Shown: positions 7,513-14,648 of the stretch, piece after piece
Position numbering within the stretch: the first letter of the stretch is position 1
Layout of the letters: each line of letters begins with the position of its first letter
Assembly: GCA_025450555.1 (NCBI GenBank)
Contig: JANWHF010000263.1
Location: forward strand, 1-15,021
DNA from: Tepidisphaeraceae bacterium
GTDB lineage: Bacteria > Planctomycetota > Phycisphaerae > Tepidisphaerales > Tepidisphaeraceae
DNA length: 15,021 nt
Reading direction: 5' to 3'
The notes under the pieces: model-generated
Seen by the model: only the letters and a program-made list of their open reading frames with translations
What the model was told of the DNA's origin: nothing
The model's database searches: none
Position numbers and translations under genes: made by a program

Positions 7513-8166
7513 TCATTTCAAATAGTTCCTCAGTTCGTCCCGAAGCGCAAGCCGCGCCCGGAACAGCCGGCTCTTAAGCGTTCCCAGCGGCAGGCCCAGC
7601 ACGTCGGCCATCTGCTGATAATCGAATCCTTCGATGTCGCGCATGACCAGCACCGCGCGATATTCAGCGTCGAGCCGGCCCAGCGCCGCCAGCACCGCCT
7701 GGTCGCGCTCGCGCCGCTCGAGGCGCTGCGGCGGCGTTTCCGATTGCTCGCGCGACATGCGATCGAGCAGGGCGGAGGCCTGATCTTCGCCGTTGCGGCC
7801 TTTGGCGCCGCCGGTGTCCAGCGAGAAGGTCCGTTGCTTCTGGACCTTCCGCAACTGGCTGATCGCGAGGTTCACGCCGATGCGGAAGAGCCAGGTGTAG
7901 GGCGACGAATCGCCGCGGAAACCTGCGATACCCGACAGGCCTCGCGTGAAGGTTTCCTGCGCCAGTTCGCGCGCTTCCTCGCGATCGCCGACCAGACGCA
8001 GCATCGCGTTGTACAGGCGATCCTGGTAGAGCAGAACGATCTGGCCGTAAGCACCGCGATCGCCGCGCTGGGCGCGCTGAATCAAGGCCACATCAGGCCG
8101 CGCTCCGCGCCCCGATTCATCGGGCGTCAAGCCGGCGTCGTGTTGAGTTCCGCTCAGGCTGGACAT
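7513..8166 (-). CDS. ECF-type RNA polymerase sigma factor
   Basis: This 217-residue protein has sigma region 2 at about residues 26-105 (YNAMLRLVGDREEARELAQE with SSPYTWLFRIGVNLAI, the -10 recognition and core-binding helices). A linker follows, then region 4 at about 155-215: YRAVLVMRDIEGFDYQQMAD and the recognition helix LGTLKSRLFRARLAL. There is no region 1 or 3, as expected of extracytoplasmic-function factors. It directs RNA polymerase to a small regulon. The gene is followed after 69-81 nt by the anti-sigma-like gene. The ATG at 8166 gives a normal family length; the frame is open to 8385, but the upstream part does not look like sigma and an alternative ATG at 8289 lies almost on the distal promoter start. 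There is no Shine-Dalgarno, which fits the leaderless promoter proposed at 8174-8199. Confidence 0.93.
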   Translation of the reverse strand: MSSLSGTQHDAGLTPDESGRGARPDVALIQRAQRGDRGAYGQIVLLYQDRLYNAMLRLVGDREEARELAQETFTRGLSGIAGFRGDSSPYTWLFRIGVNLAISQLRKVQKQRTFSLDTGGAKGRNGEDQASALLDRMSREQSETPPQRLERRERDQAVLAALGRLDAEYRAVLVMRDIEGFDYQQMADVLGLPLGTLKSRLFRARLALRDELRNYLK

Positions 8167-8173
8167 TGCTTTG

Positions 8174-8199
8174 GACGCCAAAAGGAGAGGAGAGTTCCC
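8174..8199 (-). promoter_or_regulatory. ECF-type promoter, possibly autoregulatory, giving a leaderless sigma mRNA
   Basis: On the minus strand GGGAAC (8199-8194) and CGTC (8177-8174) are separated by exactly 16 bp, matching the general ECF layout (GAAC-type -35 element and CGT-type -10 element). The -10 box ends 7 nt before the ATG at 8166, so transcription would begin at or next to the start codon. This explains the lack of a Shine-Dalgarno. It is pattern matching against the family consensus and no start site is measured. Confidence 0.45.
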
Positions 8200-8308
8200 A
8201 AAATTCCATTCATTGCGACAATCGAACGCTTCAAAAGCATGACCGTCTGAAACGCCTTCAATGAATCCCCGCGCCGCCAGATCATCCATGATCAGGCATC
8301 GTTGAGCT

Positions 8309-8337
8309 ACTATGCCATGAGGAATAGAGATCGTCAA
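8309..8337 (-). promoter_or_regulatory. Housekeeping-type promoter for the sigma/anti-sigma genes
   Basis: TTGACG (8337-8332, five of six consensus positions) is followed after 17 bp by CATAGT (8314-8309, four of six). The start would be near 8302, leaving a leader of about 136 nt before the ATG at 8166. It could provide basal sigma factor expression alongside the proximal ECF-like promoter. Confidence 0.45.
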
Positions 8338-8472
8338 CGTTATCGGACGATGAGGGAGGCACCATTTTTCCAACGATCTCTGCATTCAAGAACGCTAAAT
8401 GCGGCCATGGCGCTCGGTGTGCGCTGAGAAACTTCTTTTCTGGACCGGTTCGCCTTTTGGCAGCAGGGCTTC

Positions 8473-8500
8473 TGGACATCCCCATCTCGCTCACTATACT
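8473..8500 (+). promoter_or_regulatory. Sigma-70-like promoter of rpsT
   Basis: TGGACA (8473-8478) and TATACT (8495-8500) each match the consensus at five of six positions and are spaced 16 bp apart. Transcription would begin near 8507, giving a leader of about 60 nt before the GTG start of rpsT. This is the best housekeeping promoter visible in the window. Confidence 0.6.
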
Positions 8501-8566
8501 TCTTACCCCTTGCCTGGCCGCGGTGCGGCGGGCTTATGCTTGAAGCTTGCTAGGAGAGATTGACCC

Positions 8567-8869
8567 GTGGCCCATTCGCTTTCCGCCAAGAAACGCATCC
8601 GCCAGAACATCAAGAATCGCGCGCGCAACCGCGCCCGCAAAGTCCAGGTCAAGGATCAGATCAAGGGCTTCACCGCCGCTCTGACCGGCGGCGACTTTGC
8701 CAAGGCTGAGACGGAGCTGCGCCAGGTGGCGCGCCGCCTGGACAAGGTCGCGACCAAGGGCACAATCCATAAAAACACGGCCGCCCGCAAGCGCAGCCGG
8801 CTGGCCCGCCGGCTCAATGCGGCCCGCGCGGCCAAGGCGGGAGCAGGTACCACCGCCGCGAAGGCCTGA
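8567..8869 (+). CDS. rpsT: 30S ribosomal protein S20
   Basis: This 100-residue, strongly basic protein opens with AHSLSAKKRIRQNIKNRARN, the hallmark N-terminus of S20, and keeps the later KNTAARKRSRLARRLN helix. Bacterial S20 is usually 85-90 residues; the excess here is an Ala/Gly/Thr-rich C-terminal tail. S20 binds 16S rRNA early in assembly of the small subunit. The start is a GTG at 8567 with AGGAG at 8552-8556, 10 nt upstream. S20 genes commonly use non-ATG starts linked to autoregulation, and the same may apply here. It is transcribed alone from its own promoter, with a possible hairpin terminator about 80 nt after the stop. Confidence 0.97.
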   Translation: MAHSLSAKKRIRQNIKNRARNRARKVQVKDQIKGFTAALTGGDFAKAETELRQVARRLDKVATKGTIHKNTAARKRSRLARRLNAARAAKAGAGTTAAKA

Positions 8870-8950
8870 TCGCGGCTCGACATCGCCGACTTATATCGTT
8901 CGCTTTTCAACTCGGCATCCGGCGCCAGCATTCCGATTTCGCCCGTTAAC

Positions 8951-8975
8951 TCAGGCGGCGGCATGCCGTGCCTGA
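8951..8975 (+). terminator. Imperfect GC-rich stem-loop between rpsT and the glycyl-tRNA synthetase gene
   Basis: TCAGGC (8951-8956) pairs with GCCTGA (8970-8975), and inside them CGGCATGCCG (8959-8968) is a perfect 10-bp palindrome. The structure is followed by a TTGTTTAT stretch starting 9 nt downstream. It may end rpsT transcription or act as an attenuator before the synthetase gene. The T-rich stretch is too distant for a textbook terminator. Confidence 0.35.
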
Positions 8976-9042
8976 TGCCGATCTTGTTTATAGAACTTGT
9001 AGACGCTCTTAACTTTGCCCCGCAGTCGCCAGGAGAAAAGCC

Positions 9043-10647
9043 ATGGCTGAAACGAACGTGATGGAACAACTTGTGTCGCTGTGCAAGCGCCGCGGCTTCA
9101 TCTATCCGGCCAGCGAAATCTATGGCGGACTCAATGGCTTCTGGGACTACGGCCCGCTGGGCGTATTGCTGAAGAACAACATTCGCGACTGGTGGTGGCG
9201 CAACATGGTCATCACGCCGCCCATCGGCCCGGATGGCCACCCGGTTGATATCGTCGGGCTGGATTCGTCGATTATTCAGAACCCGAAAACATGGGTGGCT
9301 TCTGGCCATGCAGGGGGGTTTAGCGATCCTATGGTTGATGATCGCGAGTCCAAAAATCGATACCGCGCTGATCATGTTTGGGTACGCGAGGCAGAAGGAA
9401 TTGAAAAGAAGCGTGTGTACGTCGCGATAAAGGCGACGTCGGAGGCGCACGCGGCTGACGCTTGGCAACAGTTTAAAGACAAGGGGAAGTTGCCCCAGGA
9501 ATTCCGAACTAAACTGAGTTTTGAAGTTCGCAAACATTTGGAAGGTGCCGTCGCTTACCGCGATGTTCCATTCACACAACTGACCGTCGAGGAGCAGGCG
9601 CAAGTGATCGGACCAGATGTTCAGGTCCCGGGCACTCTCACTGAACCCAGGCAGTTCAACTTGATGCTCAAAACGCAGATCGGGGCTGTTGACCCTATCG
9701 AAGCTTATCTCCGCCCCGAAACGGCCCAAGGGATCTTCCTCAATTTCAAGAACGTCATCGACACCACGCGCGTCAAGGTGCCCTTCGGCGTGGCGCAGAT
9801 CGGCAAGAGTTTTCGCAATGAAGTGACGCCGAGGAACTTCATCTTCCGTTCGCGCGAATTCGAGCAGATGGAGATGGAATGGTTCTGCCATCCCGATGAA
9901 GCGCGGATGTGGTACGACTTCTGGAAGCAGCAGCGCATGGATTGGTGGAAATCGCTGGGCGTTTCCGATGCAAAGCTGCGATTCCGCGATCATGCCCAGG
10001 ACGAGCTGTCGCATTATTCGAAGATGACGGTGGATATCGAATATCAGTATCCGTTTACCGCGCCCGACTTTGGCGAGTTGGAAGGCATCGCACACCGCGG
10101 CGAATTTGATTTGACGCAGCATCAGCAACATTCCGGCCAGAAGCTCGACTACTTCGATCAGGACCTGCAACTGAAATTGAAGGAGCAGGGCGTTAGTCCG
10201 GAGGAAATCAAAGCCAAGAGCCGCTATGTGCCCAATGTGATCGAGCCAGCCAGCGGGTTGACGCGCGCGGTGCTGGTCGTGCTGTGCGAGGCGTATCGGC
10301 GCGATCCGAATCGGCAGGGCACCGAAGAGCTGCTTTCGATCAAGCCGCAGTTTGCGCCGATCAAGTGTGGCATCTTTCCGCTGGTCAATAAGGAAGGCAT
10401 GCCGGAAGTCGCGGAGAAACTCTACCTGGATTTGCGGCAGAAGATCACCTGCGAATATGACCCCAAGCAGGCCATTGGCCGGCGATATGCCCGCATGGAT
10501 GAAATCGGGACGCCTTATTGTGTGACGATCGACGGGCAGACCAAGGAAGACCAGACGGTCACGGTCCGCGAGCGCGATTCGATGCAGCAGGAACGCGTCG
10601 CGCTGGATCAAGTGAAGGCGTATCTGCTTGAAAAACTGGGAATGTAA
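9043..10647 (+). CDS. glyQS: Glycyl-tRNA synthetase, homodimeric class II type
   Basis: This 534-residue enzyme charges tRNA-Gly with glycine using ATP. The N-terminal catalytic start CKRRGFIYPASEIYGG and LNGFWDYGPLG is diagnostic for the dimeric (eukaryote/Thermus-like) GlyRS. RPETAQG lies at 224-230, motif 2 begins FRNEVTPRNFIFRSREFEQ at residue 257, and motif 3 is GLTRAVLVVLCEAY with the ATP-binding Arg408. The C-terminal anticodon-binding domain starts around KCGIFPLV. Residues about 82-216, including the insertion after SGHAGGFSDP, are encoded by noticeably more AT-rich DNA. In this insertion the segment DDRESKNRYRADH lacks the Cys pair found in some family members. The start is fixed by AGGAG at 9031-9035, 7 nt before the ATG. 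The DUF3524 gene follows 12 nt later. The symbol glyS is also used for this type. Confidence 0.97.
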   Translation: MAETNVMEQLVSLCKRRGFIYPASEIYGGLNGFWDYGPLGVLLKNNIRDWWWRNMVITPPIGPDGHPVDIVGLDSSIIQNPKTWVASGHAGGFSDPMVDDRESKNRYRADHVWVREAEGIEKKRVYVAIKATSEAHAADAWQQFKDKGKLPQEFRTKLSFEVRKHLEGAVAYRDVPFTQLTVEEQAQVIGPDVQVPGTLTEPRQFNLMLKTQIGAVDPIEAYLRPETAQGIFLNFKNVIDTTRVKVPFGVAQIGKSFRNEVTPRNFIFRSREFEQMEMEWFCHPDEARMWYDFWKQQRMDWWKSLGVSDAKLRFRDHAQDELSHYSKMTVDIEYQYPFTAPDFGELEGIAHRGEFDLTQHQQHSGQKLDYFDQDLQLKLKEQGVSPEEIKAKSRYVPNVIEPASGLTRAVLVVLCEAYRRDPNRQGTEELLSIKPQFAPIKCGIFPLVNKEGMPEVAEKLYLDLRQKITCEYDPKQAIGRRYARMDEIGTPYCVTIDGQTKEDQTVTVRERDSMQQERVALDQVKAYLLEKLGM

Positions 10648-10650
10648 GGG
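10646..10650 (+). promoter_or_regulatory. Ribosome binding site for a TTG start, overlapping the GlyRS stop codon
   Basis: AAGGG overlaps the end of the GlyRS stop codon and lies 9 nt before the TTG at 10660. It supports the non-canonical start and suggests translation from the same message as the synthetase. Confidence 0.5.
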
Positions 10651-10659
10651 ATACCAACT

Positions 10660-11781
10660 TTGCCCGCGCAGCTCGACATTCTCGCCCTGGAGCCGTTTTA
10701 CGGCGGCGAACGTCGCGTGATGCTGGAGACGCTGATTCGCTGCAGCCGGCACCGCTGGACGCTGCTGAAGCTGCCGCCGCGCCGGATCGAGCGGCGCCTG
10801 GCGGCGGCGGCAAACTGGTTTGCCGAGCAGTTGTCGCGCCACTGGGCGGGGCGAGTCGATGTCCTGTTTGTCAGCGAGGCAATCAATCTTGCGCATCTGC
10901 TGCAATTGGTTCCGACACTCGCGAGGCACCCTTCTGTAGTGTATTTCCATGAAAACCAGCTACCCGATCCGCCGCAGGCGCGGCTCGGGCCTTATGACCT
11001 GGTGAATCTCAACTCGGCGGTTGCCGCCACGCAGATCTGGTTCAATTCGCTGTTTCATCTCAAACGGTTTCTGGCCCTGGCAACAAAGCTGGTCGAGATG
11101 CACCCGGAAATCTCGGGACGCAGCCCGATGGGACAGGTTGCGGCCAAAGCGCATGTCGTCTCTCCGCCGCTCGATTTGAATCTGATCGATCACGTAAAGG
11201 GTAAGCCCAATCTGCCGGCTCGCGATTCGCGGGCAATTTTTGTGGAAACGCGGGCAGGGGACTTGGGTCTGTTGAATGCCGCCCTGTCCGATCTTTCCGG
11301 GCGCGGCGAACAGTTCCGATTGATCACCGTCGGCCCGGTGGAAACACTTTCTGATCGCTGGCCACGGCGCACGATCAGTGAGCGTGACGATGTCGGACAA
11401 GTGGCTGGCATGCTGGAGGCCGGAGTTCTGACCTGCATTAAACCATCCGCCGTTTCCGATTACATGGCCGTTCGCGCCCTGATGACCGGCTGCTGGCCGG
11501 CGCTTCCGGACGTTGGCGTTTATCGGGAGCTGATCCCCGAGCCGCTGCATTTGTCTTGTCTTTATCCGCCCGAGCCGGCGGCCTTGGCGGATGTGCTGCA
11601 GATGGCGGTGGCATCGGTGCCCTCCTGGGAGCCGCCGGATTATCGACAGCGGTTTGGCCATTTCGATGCGATCCGCGCATCGAAAGTTCTGGATGATCGG
11701 CTCGAGCAGATCGCCGTCGCCGGAGTTGATGCGAGCAAGCTGCCTCCAGATCCGTCCTCCAAGGGCAAAAGCAGGCGATAA
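10660..11781 (+). CDS. DUF3524 glycosyltransferase, tRNA-queuosine alpha-mannosyltransferase-like
   Basis: This 373-residue protein opens with LDILALEPFYGGERRVMLE (Glu11, Pro12, Phe13, Gly15, Gly16) and SRHRWTLLKLPPR. It continues with DVLFVSEAINLAHLL and VVYFHENQLPDP (His97-Gln100), the characteristic motifs of the DUF3524/GTDC1 family. The animal member (QTMAN) mannosylates queuosine in tRNA-Asp; bacterial members have the same fold, but the substrate is not established here. The C-terminal half has a GT-B-like donor domain (LITVGPVE, LTCIKPSAVSDYMAVRALMTGCWPALPD region). It starts with TTG only 12 nt after the GlyRS stop, so it is almost surely cotranscribed with that gene and may act on tRNA. 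The Lys/Arg-rich tail (SKGKSRR) could contact RNA. Mannosylation of another acceptor is the alternative. Confidence 0.85.
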   Translation: MPAQLDILALEPFYGGERRVMLETLIRCSRHRWTLLKLPPRRIERRLAAAANWFAEQLSRHWAGRVDVLFVSEAINLAHLLQLVPTLARHPSVVYFHENQLPDPPQARLGPYDLVNLNSAVAATQIWFNSLFHLKRFLALATKLVEMHPEISGRSPMGQVAAKAHVVSPPLDLNLIDHVKGKPNLPARDSRAIFVETRAGDLGLLNAALSDLSGRGEQFRLITVGPVETLSDRWPRRTISERDDVGQVAGMLEAGVLTCIKPSAVSDYMAVRALMTGCWPALPDVGVYRELIPEPLHLSCLYPPEPAALADVLQMAVASVPSWEPPDYRQRFGHFDAIRASKVLDDRLEQIAVAGVDASKLPPDPSSKGKSRR

Positions 11782-12023
11782 TTTCAATTCGGTTATGCAG
11801 TCTCCGGTCCCGACCTGAGCGAGCGAGTCCAAAAGACCCCGAAAACACCGGGAAAACCGCAATAAATGCCGTTTTGAATCCAATTTCCAACTCCCCTGCT
11901 ACGTCCGATAATCCATGTTATGTTAAGCTCCATGTCGAGGCAGCAAACGGGGCAAAGTTGTCGAACGCGTGTCATCAAGATACTGTGAAGCTCATCCTCT
12001 CGGCCGATTTTTTCAGGACGTTC
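11782..12023 (+). other. 242-bp spacer before the TMTC-like gene
   Basis: No gene is supported here; the upstream extension of the TMTC-like frame is not protein-like. CCCG and CGGG around AAAACAC (11838-11852) make only a 4-bp stem. TTGTCG (11958-11963) with TACTGT 17 bp later (11981-11986) is a weak promoter candidate. AGGA at 12015-12018, 5 nt before the ATG, is the ribosome binding site of the next gene. Confidence 0.4.
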
Positions 12024-13610
12024 ATGTCAATCAGTGGGCTTCCCGTTTCACAAGACGATTCGCGCGAGGCGACGGATTCTCGTGGGCCTCGATGGCTGCC
12101 GGCCCTGGTGGCGGCGCTTGTGTCGGTCGTCATTTACGGCGTGACGATCCGCGGCACGTTTGTCCTGGATGACGAGGCATTCGCCCGCGACGACGTTCGG
12201 CTCCTGAGCCCGCGCGCGTCGCTGTCGCTCTGGACTTCGCAGTACGTTCCGCATGCCCTGGACCACACGTGGCGGCCGTTGCTGTCGTTGAGCTATGCCA
12301 TCCATCACTGGACCACCGGCAAAAATCCAATGCCATTTCACGCGGCAAACATCCTGCTGTTCGCGGCGACGGCGGCCGGCGTGGCGGAATTCGCCAGGCG
12401 TCTTGTCGGACTGCGAGCGGCCTGGGTGACGGGCCTGCTTTTCGCGGCGCTGCCGGCCCACGTCGAGGCGGTTGCGCTGGTTGTCGGACGCGCTGAAACC
12501 GAATGCGCCCTGGCGATGCTTTGCGGGCTGTGCCTGTTTCTCAAGCAGCCGTTGACCGGCGGCCGGATCGTCGGGATTTTGGCCTGTTATCTGACAGCGC
12601 TGTTGACCAAGGAACACGGGCTGCTGTTTCCGATTTTTCTCCTGGCATTGTGGCCGGTCTGGCGACAGCGGGCGCGAGAAATCGGACTTCGGCAAAAACG
12701 TCAACTCCAATGGCTGGCGGCGGGGGTTTTCTGGGTGATGGCGGTTTACGGCATCTGCCGCGAGGAAATGATCGGGTTCCCATGGAACCTCAACAAAATG
12801 TACTGGACGTACAACCCGATCATCCGAAGCACGGGATGGGATCGCGTCCTGATGCCGGTGGCGCTTTTCGGCCGCTATCTGGTATTGCTCGTCTTTCCCG
12901 CAAAGCTCTCGCCTGATTATGGGACGTTGGCGATCGGATGGCAGGTCCACGCGAGCGATCCGCATCTTTACCTGGGAGTTGCCGGCATCCTGATCTGGAT
13001 CGTCCTGCTGGCGATCGGCGCGCACCGACGCAATTGGCGGATGCTCTTCTGCCTCGTCGGGTTCGCGGCAAGCCTGCTGCTGGTGCTCAATGTGTTCATC
13101 ATCAACGCGGGAGCGATTTTTGGAGAACGGCTTGCGTTTGTGCCGTCCATCTTCTTCGTGATCCTTGTCGCAATGGGCCTGGCCCGGCTGCCGATCCGCG
13201 CGCTGGCGCCGATCATTGGCGTGCTGGTGGTTGCGGGCGGAGTCCGATCCTTCGCCTATGCCCGGCAATGGAACGATCCATTGACGTTTCTCGACCGCGC
13301 GTCCGAAGCCCAGCCGAAATCGTGGGTGTTGTACGATTTCCGATACGAGCAATATAAATTGCATGGCGACTGGAAGGGGGCGCGACGGGTTGCGGAAGAG
13401 GCGATTGCCGCCCTGCCGCAAATTCCTACTCCGTACGTTCGCGAGGTCGAAGCCTGCGCGAAGCTCCATGATTTCCCGGCCGCCCGCAGGGCAATGGCAC
13501 AGGGAAAGGCGATTGTGCCGCCCAGCGAGTTTCCGTGGAGCACGATGGAGCAGATGATTCAGGATGCCCAGGCGAAAGCCGGCGCGATGACACGGCCGGA
13601 TCGGCCTTGA
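12024..13610 (+). CDS. TMTC-like polytopic membrane glycosyltransferase (GT-C, O-mannosyltransferase-related) with short TPR-like tail
   Basis: This 528-residue protein has about ten hydrophobic segments. After the first membrane helix comes an acidic LDDEAFARDD loop (Asp49-Asp50), the expected GT-C catalytic loop. Then follow WRPLLSLSYAIHHW, GKNPMPFHAANILLFA, HVEAVALVVGRAE (146-158), LLTKEHGLLFPIF and RYLVLLVFPAKLSPDYG, which match the ordered motifs of TMTC proteins. Eukaryotic TMTCs transfer mannose from a lipid-phosphate donor to protein Ser/Thr outside the membrane and carry many TPR repeats. Here the soluble C-terminus (about residues 440-528) holds only two or so TPR-like helical pairs. 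It probably transfers a sugar from polyprenyl phosphate to a secreted target; donor and target are unknown. The ATG at 12024 has AGGA 5 nt upstream. The secreted-protein gene follows after 8 nt. Confidence 0.82.
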   Translation: MSISGLPVSQDDSREATDSRGPRWLPALVAALVSVVIYGVTIRGTFVLDDEAFARDDVRLLSPRASLSLWTSQYVPHALDHTWRPLLSLSYAIHHWTTGKNPMPFHAANILLFAATAAGVAEFARRLVGLRAAWVTGLLFAALPAHVEAVALVVGRAETECALAMLCGLCLFLKQPLTGGRIVGILACYLTALLTKEHGLLFPIFLLALWPVWRQRAREIGLRQKRQLQWLAAGVFWVMAVYGICREEMIGFPWNLNKMYWTYNPIIRSTGWDRVLMPVALFGRYLVLLVFPAKLSPDYGTLAIGWQVHASDPHLYLGVAGILIWIVLLAIGAHRRNWRMLFCLVGFAASLLLVLNVFIINAGAIFGERLAFVPSIFFVILVAMGLARLPIRALAPIIGVLVVAGGVRSFAYARQWNDPLTFLDRASEAQPKSWVLYDFRYEQYKLHGDWKGARRVAEEAIAALPQIPTPYVREVEACAKLHDFPAARRAMAQGKAIVPPSEFPWSTMEQMIQDAQAKAGAMTRPDRP

Positions 13611-13618
13611 GGCGCAAC

Positions 13619-14638
13619 ATGAAAAATGATTTGCCAAATTTCGCTTCGGGTTTTCATCGCAAAGTCTTTGCGATATTGCTGGGGACGTTTGCATTATATT
13701 GGTGCCCACATTCATCCGCCCGTGCCGATGCGATTGAAAATTTCCGCGCCCAATATCCCGCTGCCGAGGCGCGGCTCCGGCAGGCCTACAGCCAGGTGCA
13801 GTTGACCGGCCGGCATCTGCGTTATGCCCGGCCCGGCGTGGTTGCGGGCAACGTTTTGATCCAGGATTCCCGCCAGGGCGATGCGATTCTCGAAGTTGCC
13901 ACCACCGTCCTCGAAGCCGGCAGCAGCACGTTGCCGGGCACCGTCAGCGTCTTTGGCGGAAACGCGGGCGACTGGTTTAACCTCCTCAAGAAACCAAATA
14001 CTTCGAAGTACCGGCTCGTCTCTCAACGACCCAATAAGCTGCTGGAGAAGAATTTGCCGATCAGCATGCCGGGCCTGGTGAGCGCCTACTGCACCGCGAC
14101 CGGCGGGCCGGTGCTGCATTACCTCAGCGATCCGCAAAGTCAGATCATCTCTGTTGCTCCCTTCCAACTCGATGGGCGCGATCTGATCGAAGTCGTCATT
14201 GAGCAGCGTCTTCGCGGCAGCAAGTTTCAGCGGCATCTTTATTTCGAGCCGCAATCCTGGGCGCTGGGCGGCTGGACAGAAGATCTGGGCAAATACATCG
14301 CGCAGGGGCGCGTCGAATATGAGCCAGCTAGTGATCCGCCCAGGATTCGCGCGATCTATGAATGGATCGAACTCCCCCGCCGGCCCGAGGTGAAAAATTC
14401 GGAAAACGAATGGGATTTTACATCCGTTACGTTCGGCCCTCAGCCGGCGGCCAGGTTCACCGTCGCGGGCTATGCTGTCGAAAATCCAAAACCTAAACCC
14501 GCCTTGATCGACACGAGCAATGTGTCGCATTGGAGCATCGCGCTGATTGTGGCGATTTTCGTGCTGGCGCTGCTGGTGACGGTGCGCAAGATCTCCGCCG
14601 CCCGGCGCGGGACCGGCTCGCAGCTCTCGAAAAAATGA
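13619..14638 (+). CDS. Secreted protein of unknown function with C-terminal membrane anchor
   Basis: I do not recognise the family. The 339-residue protein has an N-terminal signal peptide: a basic start, a hydrophobic core VFAILLGTFALYW and a likely cleavage after SSARADA around residues 36-38. The body of about 250 residues is mostly beta-strand-like (VAGNVLIQDSRQGDAILEV, LIEVVIEQRLRG, KFQRHLYFEP), with a helical opening IENFRAQYPAAEARLRQAY. This general layout resembles LolA-like or other beta-rich envelope proteins, but no motif proves it. One membrane helix at about 301-323 (IALIVAIFVLALLVTV) is followed by a basic tail, leaving the body outside the membrane. It follows the TMTC-like gene by 8 nt and is probably cotranscribed, so it may be a partner or substrate of that enzyme. 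The ATG at 13619 was chosen because it gives the signal peptide. Confidence 0.7.
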   Translation: MKNDLPNFASGFHRKVFAILLGTFALYWCPHSSARADAIENFRAQYPAAEARLRQAYSQVQLTGRHLRYARPGVVAGNVLIQDSRQGDAILEVATTVLEAGSSTLPGTVSVFGGNAGDWFNLLKKPNTSKYRLVSQRPNKLLEKNLPISMPGLVSAYCTATGGPVLHYLSDPQSQIISVAPFQLDGRDLIEVVIEQRLRGSKFQRHLYFEPQSWALGGWTEDLGKYIAQGRVEYEPASDPPRIRAIYEWIELPRRPEVKNSENEWDFTSVTFGPQPAARFTVAGYAVENPKPKPALIDTSNVSHWSIALIVAIFVLALLVTVRKISAARRGTGSQLSKK

Positions 14639-14648
14639 TTGACAATCG

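Larger units (their letters stand above)
8167..8566. other. 400-bp divergent intergenic region between the sigma gene and rpsT
   Basis: No convincing gene is seen here. The region holds the ECF-like promoter next to the sigma gene, the TTGACG/CATAGT promoter for the same gene, and the TGGACA/TATACT promoter for rpsT. Open frames across it show no family motifs, and the in-frame upstream extension of the sigma gene lacks sigma-like sequence. The part at about 8340-8470 shows no structure I can name. Confidence 0.6.

Noticed and set aside
6625..8250. A 541-codon open frame on the plus strand
   Set aside because: It runs antisense through the anti-sigma and sigma genes; its Arg/His/Gln-rich translation is a typical high-GC shadow.
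8167..8385. N-terminal extension of the sigma factor to the upstream end of its open frame
   Set aside because: The added residues show no sigma-like sequence, the total length would exceed the family norm, and the promoter boxes lie inside this stretch.
8870..9042. T-box riboswitch before the glycyl-tRNA synthetase gene
   Set aside because: The 173-nt leader lacks the conserved T-box sequence (AGGGTGGNACCGCG), and T-boxes are not expected in this group.
8656..10950. A 764-codon open frame on the minus strand
   Set aside because: It is antisense to rpsT and the glycyl-tRNA synthetase gene, both certain by motif, and its translation shows no family pattern.
12048..13715. A 555-codon open frame on the minus strand
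   Set aside because: It is antisense to the TMTC-like gene and has no recognisable domain.
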